Positions 1 to 6,821 of a DNA stretch of 64,000 nucleotides are shown in pieces. Below the pieces are notes generated by a model, which worked only from the letters and a program-made list of their open reading frames with translations, was not told the DNA's origin and did no database searches. Source of the DNA: Capnocytophaga sp. oral taxon 878 (GTDB lineage: Bacteria; Bacteroidota; Bacteroidia; Flavobacteriales; Flavobacteriaceae); assembly GCF_002999135.1 (NCBI RefSeq), contig NZ_CP027229.1, forward strand, positions 1,632,001 to 1,696,000, in the 5' to 3' direction. A program made the position numbers and the translations under genes. Within the stretch, counting starts at the first letter, position 1. The number at the start of each line of letters is the position of its first letter.

Positions 1-1411
1 TTTTTAGTGTAGGAGGGGTAGTATCTTTGCGGAGGCTGAACCTACCTAAGCTACGGGCGCGTGTAGTGAACTCGCCGTCCTTATATATGGTAGGGGCTGT
101 CCATCCGCCAGAAGCGGCAATGAATACTTGTGGTATTTCATCTTCGGTAAACTCTTTGTTTTTCATTGTTACAGTGAAGTACTTATGTACTGGTACGCTG
201 CTATTGCCGATGATGAGGCTTTTACCTTCGTCTTCAATATCTAAGCGTACATCATTATAGAAAGTATTTTCGGGGAAATAGACGGTTCCGTTTTGTAACT
301 GATAATAGTTATCACGAGAGGCTATGAGTTGCTTGCCTTGTAGGGCTTGAGAGCGTGGTGTTTTCAGTTCGAGTTTTTTACCTCTTACGGGGATATGAAT
401 GGTAGTTGCATTTCCTTTAAAATCTTCGGCTATGATGGTTACCATATAGTCTTTACCTTCTTGAAAAGTAAGGTATCCTTTGTTGCTTTTTAGGACAGGA
501 TATACGCTTTCCAGCAGGTTATTAGGCAGCTTATAGAGCAGCTGTATAAAGCCTTTTTTCTGGGTATAGCGCTCATAATCGATAAGGGCATTGAGGTAGC
601 GGCTTTCGTCCATATTAACCTTATCAAAGACGGTTTGTAGTTGTGGTTCTTTATCGAGCAATAGGGTTACTTTATAAGTGCCGTTTTTGTTCATAGTGCC
701 GTCTTGCCTATCGAAGGACTGGATGCCGAAGCCTATTGTACCGAAGACGTTAAGTGTATCGGTAAGGAAGGAGCCATCGGGTTGTATTTTTTTGGCTATT
801 TGGCGTGATAGCTGAGTGTCATCGACTTGGGACTCGTCGGTTAATGGGTAGGCGATGACTTGTTGTACCTCGGGTGAGGTGGTATCATCGACATCATTGA
901 AGCCGAAAAGCAGTGGGTTATAGCCGTTATTACTGGTATCGCGGACTTCGAAGTGTAGGTGAGGTCCTTGGCTGCTACCGGTATTACCGCTTACTCCTAC
1001 CCAATCGCCTTGTTTTACTACAAAGTCGGTTTCGGAGGGGAGTATATCGATGTCATAGGTTTGTTTTTCGTATTGTTTTTTCTTGACATAAGCCTCGATT
1101 TGTGGGGCGTATTTTTGCAAGTGTGCATACGTGGTTACATAGCCGTTGGCGTGGGTGATGTATAGCATTTTGCCATAGCCGAAGGGGCTGACTTTGATGC
1201 GTGATACATAGCCATCGGCGGCGGCTAGGACTTGTAGGCCTTCTTTGCCTAAGGTTTTTAAATCGATACCTCCGTGAAAGTGATTGGGGCGAAGCTCGGC
1301 AAAGTTACCGGCTAACAGAGGAGGTGTATTGAGAGGGTTGGCAGGTGCAAAGGACTGCGCTATAGTGATAAAAGGTAATATATAAGTGATTAGTGTTAGG
1401 ATTTTTTTCAT
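1..1411 (-). CDS. M23 family metallopeptidase, partial (C-terminus outside window)
   Basis: This is the N-terminal 470 residues of a secreted zinc peptidase that would cut peptidoglycan cross-links or serve as a LytM-type cell wall factor. It starts with a signal peptide (MKKILTLITY, cleavage likely after IAQ). The M23 metal ligands are visible: H46xxxD50 in HFHGGID and H151-L-H153 in GPHLHFEV. The motif GSSQGPHLHFEVRD is typical of LytM domains. A long beta-rich region of unknown role follows and runs off the window edge. The start lies 21 bp after the stop of the UPF0173 hydrolase on the same strand, so the two are probably co-transcribed. The catalytic domain is certain. The substrate and the rest of the protein are not seen. 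Confidence 0.9.
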   Translation of the reverse strand, partial: MKKILTLITYILPFITIAQSFAPANPLNTPPLLAGNFAELRPNHFHGGIDLKTLGKEGLQVLAAADGYVSRIKVSPFGYGKMLYITHANGYVTTYAHLQKYAPQIEAYVKKKQYEKQTYDIDILPSETDFVVKQGDWVGVSGNTGSSQGPHLHFEVRDTSNNGYNPLLFGFNDVDDTTSPEVQQVIAYPLTDESQVDDTQLSRQIAKKIQPDGSFLTDTLNVFGTIGFGIQSFDRQDGTMNKNGTYKVTLLLDKEPQLQTVFDKVNMDESRYLNALIDYERYTQKKGFIQLLYKLPNNLLESVYPVLKSNKGYLTFQEGKDYMVTIIAEDFKGNATTIHIPVRGKKLELKTPRSQALQGKQLIASRDNYYQLQNGTVYFPENTFYNDVRLDIEDEGKSLIIGNSSVPVHKYFTVTMKNKEFTEDEIPQVFIAASGGWTAPTIYKDGEFTTRARSLGRFSLRKDTTPPTLK

Positions 1412-1432
1412 TCAGTTAGTGATAATAATTTT

Positions 1433-2140
1433 TTAAAGGGTACTGATATTAAGGTCTTTTAGTTCGATAGACTCGCCGATGGGTAATAGGTGTAGGCGGC
1501 GGTGGTCGTCTTTAAATTTGTGTTTGGCGGCTTCTTTATCGATAGTGATTACGGGGAAGGTATCATAATGTACCCCGAGTATGTTATTTACCTCGACAAA
1601 GCGTGCGGCGGTGAGGGCATCGCGGATGCCCATAGTATAGTTATTGCCTATGGGGAATATGGCTAAATTGACGCGGTATTGGTGGGGTATGATTTTCATA
1701 TCGTAATGGAGGGCTGTATCGCCAGATATATATATGGTTTCTTCATTACAATCGATAAGGAAGCCTGCTGGGTTACCGCCATAGGAGCCATCGGGGAAGG
1801 ATGATGAGTGTTCGGCTTTAATCATTTTTATTTTGACTTTGCCATCGAGAAAGCGGTGTGAGCCGCCGAGGTTCATAGCGTGACCGGTAAGCCCGAGAGC
1901 CTCATAATGCGCTAATATTTCGGGGTTGGTAATGAGCTGTGCTCCTGTTCGTTTGGCTATGGTTTCGACATCTAAGATATGATCGGCATGGGCGTGGGTG
2001 ATTAGGATATAATCGGCCGGAATGGTATTGATATCGATATGCTGAGCGAGAGGGTTGGCGGATATAAAGGGATCGACAAGGAAATGAGTTCCGTCGATAT
2101 TAATATTGACGCAGGCGTGGCCTAAATAAGTTACTTTCAT
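1433..2140 (-). CDS. UPF0173 family metal-dependent hydrolase (metallo-beta-lactamase fold)
   Basis: A 235-residue cytoplasmic hydrolase of the metallo-beta-lactamase fold. The metal-binding motif THAHADH (residues about 48-54) is present, further histidines occur in KAEHSSS and GVHYDTFP, and the aspartate of SGDTALH bridges metals. The length matches the UPF0173 family, whose physiological substrate is unknown. There is no signal peptide. A full-consensus promoter lies 35 bp upstream of the start codon, and the M23 peptidase gene follows after 21 bp, suggesting a two-gene transcript. Confidence 0.88.
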   Translation of the reverse strand: MKVTYLGHACVNINIDGTHFLVDPFISANPLAQHIDINTIPADYILITHAHADHILDVETIAKRTGAQLITNPEILAHYEALGLTGHAMNLGGSHRFLDGKVKIKMIKAEHSSSFPDGSYGGNPAGFLIDCNEETIYISGDTALHYDMKIIPHQYRVNLAIFPIGNNYTMGIRDALTAARFVEVNNILGVHYDTFPVITIDKEAAKHKFKDDHRRLHLLPIGESIELKDLNISTL

Positions 2141-2174
2141 AGTGTTTTTCTTTTTAAGGGTTGATATGACACTG

Positions 2175-2204
2175 CAAAAGTACGAATATTTTTTAAATGT
2201 TCAA
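2175..2204 (-). promoter_or_regulatory. Bacteroidota-type promoter of the UPF0173 gene
   Basis: On the minus strand: TTG (2202-2204), exactly 19 bp, then TACTTTTG (2175-2182). This matches the Bacteroidota sigma-A consensus TTG-N19-TAnnTTTG. The start codon is 35 bp further on. Confidence 0.8.
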
Positions 2205-2298
2205 TAGTTGGGTGTATTTTTTTAGGTTTTGGGGTGAGGGGGGTGGGTGTGTTATGTTGATTTTACATTAGGTAGTGAGCTGGAATAGTTGAACAACT

Positions 2299-2342
2299 AT
2301 CCTTCGTTTAGAGTTCGTTTATCCTTCGTTATTCGTTCGTTC
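2299..2342 (+). repeat. Dispersed 44-bp repeat, copy A (4 x 11-bp units)
   Basis: Four head-to-tail 11-bp units: ATCCTTCGTTT, AGAGTTCGTTT, ATCCTTCGTTA, TTCGTTCGTTC. The same architecture recurs at 9807, 21765 and 43409 on the same strand. It forms a subtype with copy C, with which it shares the last unit and the preceding AACT. The next plus-strand gene starts 188 bp downstream. Confidence 0.9.
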
Positions 2343-2466
2343 GGATTAGAGTTACTATTGGGCTATTATTAAATTGAGGTGGAAGGTAGATGGGGGAAGC
2401 TGGGGGTGAGTGGGGGGAATGGATGTTTTTTGGGAGTATTGGGGGTAAAAAAATATTTGGAGAATA

Positions 2467-2496
2467 TTGTTTATTAAAATTTATTTTGTACCTTTG
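2467..2496 (+). promoter_or_regulatory. Promoter of the DUF2339 gene
   Basis: TTG (2467-2469), 19 bp, TACCTTTG (2489-2496). This is an exact Bacteroidota consensus, ending 33 bp before the start codon. Confidence 0.82.
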
Positions 2497-2529
2497 TACA
2501 ATGAATTTGCTTCTTGACAAATTAATACT

Positions 2530-5157
2530 ATGGTTACAGATAAAGACTTAGAAAACTTAATGAACAAAGTAGATGAGGTGGTAGATAAACAATACGACTT
2601 CATCAAAGAAATGAAGGACATTAAGCAGACGATATGGCAAATGAGGGCTCATACTAATACTCCGCTTGGGGTTGTGGAAGAGCATCGTATTAGTGAAGAA
2701 ATAAAAGCTGTTGTAACAGAAGCTGCTCCGCCAGTGGAGACTGTGGCTCCTACTGCGATAGAAACGGCTGAGGCTGTGGAAGAGGTAGTGGCTGCTACAA
2801 CCGAAACGGCTGCTATGGAAGTAGTAGAAGCGGCTACACCAGTGGAAGAGGTAATGGCTACTACAACAGAAACGGTTGCTATGGAAGTAGTAGAAACGGC
2901 TACACCAGTGGAAGAGGTAATGGCTCCTACAACAGAAATGGCTGCATTGGTAGCTGAACCGGCTTCTGCCAAAGAAGAAGCTGCTGCAACAGTGGAGGAA
3001 ACTACTACTATTGCTGCTGAAAGATTGAAGACTGAAAGAGAGAATAATAAGGCTAGAGAAGCAGCTTTTAGTACTAATACTCATAAAAGTTGGGATTGGG
3101 AACGTTTTATTGGTCAGAATTTATTGAGCAAGATAGGTATTGCGATTTTGCTTATTGGGGTGTTCATTGGGGTAAAATACTCTATTGACCGTGACCTTAT
3201 AAGCCGTGAGATGCGCTTGGTTTTGGGATATGCGGTAGGTGCGGGCTTGTTTGTTACAGGTGCTATGCTGAAGAAGAAGTACGAAAATTTTAGTGCAATA
3301 CTGGTAAGTGGGGCGATGGCTACCTTTTATTTTGTTACTTTTGTAGCTTACTCGGTATTTGAGTTTTTCCCTCAAGCACTTGCCTTTGTACTGATGTTTG
3401 TGTTTACTGCTTTCACGGTATTGGCATCGTTGAGTTATAACCAAGTAACTATTGCGCTGATAGGATTGGTGGGTAGTTATGCTATTCCGTTCTTACTGAG
3501 CAATAACTCGGGGAGGATAGATATATTATTTACCTATACAGCTATTATTAACATAGGGGTGCTGGTGCTGTCGTTTTACAAGCAGTGGATGCAGCTATTT
3601 GTATCGGCTTTCTTTTTCACGTGGATACTACTGGTGGCACTGTATATGGATACAGACCCTGAACGCGAGAAGGAGCTTTTCTGGACTTTTATGAGTTTTG
3701 GTGTGGTTACCTTCTTAACCTTTTACAGTTCATTTATCGCACAAAAAGTGCAGCAAGTACGAACGCTTACGACTGTAGATGTAGCTGTATTCCTGATGAA
3801 TAGTTTGCTTTTTTATGGTATTATTTCCAGTTTGATACATTCGGTATATGCTAATAACACGATTTTGGCTGGCTTTACCCTTGCTAATGCTCTGTTCCAT
3901 TTTGGGGTAGCTTATTACTTCCACACGCGTAAAGAAGATTACAACACACTGAAATACTTGGTGCTGGTATTGGCACTATCATTCGCGACCTTAGTGATAC
4001 CCATACAGTTTAAAGGATCATGGATTACCTTGTTTTGGAGTGCAGAAGCAGCATTATTGTTTAGTTTAGGACGTGTAAAAGGCTTGGCGGTGTTTGAGCG
4101 TATTGGGTATGCGGTAACGGCTTTGGCTACTGGTAGTATGATTATAGATTGGGGGCAATGGGCTTATAGCCTTTATGTGATTGAGGATAATTCTTTTTAT
4201 ATCGCTCCTTTTGCTAATACCTTGTTTGTTAATGCATTACTGTACTGTTCTGCTATGGGATTGATGGTATTTGTAAATCAGAAATACAAAGCGAAAGATA
4301 GCTATAGCAATACTGTAACCTTCTTCTTAAATGTATGTTTTGTAGGAGGAGTATACTATACTTTTTTCAGAGAAATAGGTGTTATGCTGGATATGAATGC
4401 CTTGAAACAACCTGATTTTTTTGATAATTATGCACTGATACAAGACTTATCATTATTCAAATATTCGGCATATATTATTTATAGCATGGCGTTTTTGGTA
4501 GGCTATAGCATACTGAATATGAAATTCTTAAAGAACAAAGTTCTTACTGAAATACAATTATCCTTAGGATTTATACTCTCTGGGATGTTTCTTTTATTAG
4601 GGTTGTATTACTTTAGCGAGTTACGCGGGCGTTATATAGAGGCAGCTAATGATGGTGATACGTTATCACTTTGGTTTTTAAATATACGTTACTTGGGTAT
4701 TGGGGCTTTTGGATTACTGTGTTATACTATTTACAAGCTACAACAAAGCTTACATATTTCAGCACAAAACAGGAAAAGCACAGAGCTACTATTACACTTG
4801 GCAATATTATGGGTTGCTAGTAGCGAGCTACTGCACTGGACACAGCTGTACGAATCGACTTCTAACTACAAATTAGGGCTTACTATTTTATGGGGAGCCT
4901 ATGCTATATTGCTGATCATATTGGGGCTACTACAAAAGAAAAAATACTTACGTGCAGCAGGTATGACGCTTATCTCTTTTAGTATTTTAAAGCTATTTGT
5001 GTACGATATTATCCATTTAGATGCCTTGCGCATAACAATAGTGTTTGTGATATTAGGATTACTGATATTAGTGGCTTCATTCCTTTATTACAAGTTCACT
5101 AAGAATGAAGAAAGTGAGACTAAGAATGGAGAGAATGCAGAACAAACTGGTGTTTGA
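2530..5157 (+). CDS. DUF2339 family multi-pass membrane protein
   Basis: An 875-residue inner membrane protein. A soluble N-terminal part (about 1-195) starts with a short coiled-coil-like segment and then a low-complexity Ala/Val/Glu/Thr linker with 22-residue tandem repeats beginning VEEV. From about residue 198 (LLSKIGIAILLIGVFIGVKY) the protein is a long series of roughly twenty hydrophobic helices, as in the DUF2339 family. No catalytic motif is visible, and the family function is unknown to me. The tail is charged and cytoplasmic-looking. A consensus promoter sits just upstream, and no partner gene is close enough to call an operon. Confidence 0.85.
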   Translation: MVTDKDLENLMNKVDEVVDKQYDFIKEMKDIKQTIWQMRAHTNTPLGVVEEHRISEEIKAVVTEAAPPVETVAPTAIETAEAVEEVVAATTETAAMEVVEAATPVEEVMATTTETVAMEVVETATPVEEVMAPTTEMAALVAEPASAKEEAAATVEETTTIAAERLKTERENNKAREAAFSTNTHKSWDWERFIGQNLLSKIGIAILLIGVFIGVKYSIDRDLISREMRLVLGYAVGAGLFVTGAMLKKKYENFSAILVSGAMATFYFVTFVAYSVFEFFPQALAFVLMFVFTAFTVLASLSYNQVTIALIGLVGSYAIPFLLSNNSGRIDILFTYTAIINIGVLVLSFYKQWMQLFVSAFFFTWILLVALYMDTDPEREKELFWTFMSFGVVTFLTFYSSFIAQKVQQVRTLTTVDVAVFLMNSLLFYGIISSLIHSVYANNTILAGFTLANALFHFGVAYYFHTRKEDYNTLKYLVLVLALSFATLVIPIQFKGSWITLFWSAEAALLFSLGRVKGLAVFERIGYAVTALATGSMIIDWGQWAYSLYVIEDNSFYIAPFANTLFVNALLYCSAMGLMVFVNQKYKAKDSYSNTVTFFLNVCFVGGVYYTFFREIGVMLDMNALKQPDFFDNYALIQDLSLFKYSAYIIYSMAFLVGYSILNMKFLKNKVLTEIQLSLGFILSGMFLLLGLYYFSELRGRYIEAANDGDTLSLWFLNIRYLGIGAFGLLCYTIYKLQQSLHISAQNRKSTELLLHLAILWVASSELLHWTQLYESTSNYKLGLTILWGAYAILLIILGLLQKKKYLRAAGMTLISFSILKLFVYDIIHLDALRITIVFVILGLLILVASFLYYKFTKNEESETKNGENAEQTGV
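2776..2955 (+). repeat. Tandem 66-bp repeat inside the DUF2339 gene
   Basis: Two full 66-bp units (2776-2841, 2842-2907) and a partial third (2908-about 2955) encode VEEVVAATTETAAMEVVEAA-type repeats of 22 residues. Units 1 and 2 are nearly identical in DNA. The repeat lengthens the linker between the soluble N-terminus and the membrane domain. Confidence 0.85.
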
Positions 5158-5288
5158 TTAAACCTATAAAAAACCTCAGTAAGATTAGATATGAATTTTT
5201 CATACTGATAATCAGTATTTTAACAGAATAAATGAATAAATATAAAAAGTTTTTTGCTGAAAATGTATGTTATTTCACATAAATATCG

Positions 5289-5296
5289 TACTTTTG
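5289..5296 (+). promoter_or_regulatory. Probable -7 box of the first PAS gene
   Basis: TACTTTTG matches the -7 consensus 29 bp before the start. The -33 position at 19 bp spacing reads ATG rather than TTG, so only half the promoter is a strong match. Confidence 0.6.
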
Positions 5297-5325
5297 TGCG
5301 TTGTTATTTAAAATAAATTTTTACG

Positions 5326-6009
5326 ATGATTAGAGATTATAGAGACATTGAACTAACAATTCAACGCCCTACCCCTATTGATAAAGAGGTAGTGTGGGAC
5401 AAAAGCAAAGTGATTATTAGCGAGACTGATATCTATGGTCGTATTACAGCTGTAAATGATGTATTCTGCACTGTATGTGGCTATACTGCAGCTGAAATGA
5501 TTGGACAACCCCACAGCATTATCCGTCACCCTGATATGCCTAAGATTACTTTTAAACTGCTTTGGGATAACCTTAAATTAGGTAATAACTTTGCAGGAGT
5601 AGTAAAAAACTTGGCAAAATCGGGGGAATACTATTGGGTAATTACCGACTTTGAAATGCGCCGTGATGCTATGGGTAATATCACTCACTATATTGCTCGC
5701 CGTAAATCGGTGCCTAAAGGAGTGATAGATAACTATGTGACTCCGCTATACCAAACTCTTGTAAAACTTGAAAAAGTAGGAGGTATGGAACTTAGCGCTC
5801 GTTTCTTCAAAAACTACTTGGAAAAACAAGGTAAAGACTATATCGACTTCATTATTGATGTAATGAATGAAAACCGTGAGAATGTAGCCTTCCAAGATAT
5901 ACCAATGGCTAACATTGATACAAATAAAGTAGTATCGGATGATATTATTACTGTAAATGATGCTATGAACGAAAAGCGCAAGAGCTTCTTTGGTAGGTTA
6001 TTTTCATAA
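5326..6009 (+). CDS. PAS domain protein, Aer-like, no output domain (paralogue 1)
   Basis: A 227-residue soluble protein. Residues about 20-130 form a PAS domain that most resembles the sensory PAS of aerotaxis receptors: ISETDIYGRITAVNDVF, GQPHSIIRHPDMP, then WDNLK and GEYYWV. Aer-type PAS domains bind FAD or haem, but cofactor binding here is not shown. The remainder (about 130-227) is helical with no kinase, cyclase, HTH or methyl-accepting domain. It ends in a basic/aromatic tail, MNEKRKSFFGRLFS. A paralogue follows 40 bp downstream. A partner-binding sensor is a reasonable inference, but the output is unknown. Confidence 0.8.
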   Translation: MIRDYRDIELTIQRPTPIDKEVVWDKSKVIISETDIYGRITAVNDVFCTVCGYTAAEMIGQPHSIIRHPDMPKITFKLLWDNLKLGNNFAGVVKNLAKSGEYYWVITDFEMRRDAMGNITHYIARRKSVPKGVIDNYVTPLYQTLVKLEKVGGMELSARFFKNYLEKQGKDYIDFIIDVMNENRENVAFQDIPMANIDTNKVVSDDIITVNDAMNEKRKSFFGRLFS

Positions 6010-6049
6010 TCAAACAACAAAATATTGTAAACACTAAAAAGTAAATTAT

Positions 6050-6730
6050 ATGGCAGATTTTATAAATCCTGTACCCAGTATCCAACGTCCTACCCCTATT
6101 GAACGTGAAGTACAATGGGATAAGAGTAAAGTACTTATCAGTGAGACTGATGTAGCTGGTACTATTACCAATGTGAACGATGTGTTCTGTGCTGTTTCTC
6201 ACTACTCGGCTGGCGAACTTATTGGGCAACCTCACAACCTTATTCGTCACCCTGATATGCCTAAATTAGTATTTAAGTTACTTTGGGACAACCTTAAAGT
6301 AGGTAACAACTTTGTGGGTGTAATTAAGAACTTGGCTAAAACAGGTGAATACTATTGGGTAGTAACTGACTTTGAAATGCGTCGTGATGCTATGGGTAAT
6401 ATTACTCACTACATTGGTAGACGTAAAGCTGTACCTGATGATGCTATTAGCAATTACTTAGCACCTTTCTATGATTCATTATTGAAAATGGAAAAGATAG
6501 GTGGAGTAGAACTTAGTAGCCGCTTCTTTAAAAACTACTTAGCAAAACAAGGTAAAGACTATATTGACTTTGTGATTAGTGTAATGTCGGAATCACAAAC
6601 TACATTTAGTGCAGAAACTGTGAATAGTATTGATAACAGCAATAACGTTACTGTTTCTGACAATATCTACCAAGTAGATAACTCGATGAATGAAAAACGT
6701 AAGAATTTCTTTGAACGTTTGTTTTCATAA
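6050..6730 (+). CDS. PAS domain protein, Aer-like, no output domain (paralogue 2)
   Basis: A 226-residue protein that aligns end to end with the preceding gene: the same start region (QRPTPIEREVQWDKSKV), the same IRHPDMP motif, the same GEYYWVVTDFEMRRDAMGN core and the same tail (MNEKRKNFFERLFS). The region just before the tail differs (about residues 185-212), as do Cys and aromatic residues near the N-terminal part of the PAS core (VFCAVSHYS here, VFCTVCGYT in paralogue 1). The pair is a local tandem duplication, probably co-transcribed, and ends at a strong terminator 30 bp downstream. Confidence 0.8.
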   Translation: MADFINPVPSIQRPTPIEREVQWDKSKVLISETDVAGTITNVNDVFCAVSHYSAGELIGQPHNLIRHPDMPKLVFKLLWDNLKVGNNFVGVIKNLAKTGEYYWVVTDFEMRRDAMGNITHYIGRRKAVPDDAISNYLAPFYDSLLKMEKIGGVELSSRFFKNYLAKQGKDYIDFVISVMSESQTTFSAETVNSIDNSNNVTVSDNIYQVDNSMNEKRKNFFERLFS

Positions 6731-6760
6731 GTATTAAAGATTTTGAATTAATATTTCAAG

Positions 6761-6796
6761 AAAAAAGAGGCTCCCGATTGGAGAGCCTCTTTTTTT
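6761..6796 (+). terminator. Rho-independent terminator after the PAS pair
   Basis: A 13-bp perfect stem (6761-6773 with 6783-6795) rich in GAGGCTC, a 9-nt loop, and a T run. It closes the PAS transcript only 26 bp before the SNF2 gene. Confidence 0.88.
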
Positions 6797-6821
6797 AGTG
6801 CCTAAAAACTAATACCTAAGA

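Larger units (their letters stand above)
2141..2529. other. Divergent intergenic region with promoters, 44-bp repeat and G-rich tract
   Basis: This 389-bp gap lies between two divergent genes. It holds the minus-strand promoter at 2175-2204, a G-rich stretch at 2231-2247 (runs of four, six and three G), copy A of the 44-bp repeat (2299-2342), a second G-rich stretch (2392-2417, runs of five, five and six G) and the plus-strand promoter at 2467-2496. An open frame on the minus strand at 2329-2520 has low-complexity proline and isoleucine content and crosses the promoter, so it is not counted as a gene. Confidence 0.7.

Noticed and set aside
2299..2342. A CRISPR array at the 11-bp repeat modules
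   Set aside because: Units are contiguous with no spacers, too short, and no cas gene is present.
2329..2520. A 63-codon minus-strand open frame before the DUF2339 gene
   Set aside because: It overlaps the repeat, the G-rich tract and the promoter; its Pro/Ile/Ser content is what C-rich DNA gives in any frame.
2557..3084. Long antisense frames opposite the DUF2339 N-terminus
   Set aside because: They arise from the 66-bp repeats read backwards; Ser/Phe-rich composition and no start signals.
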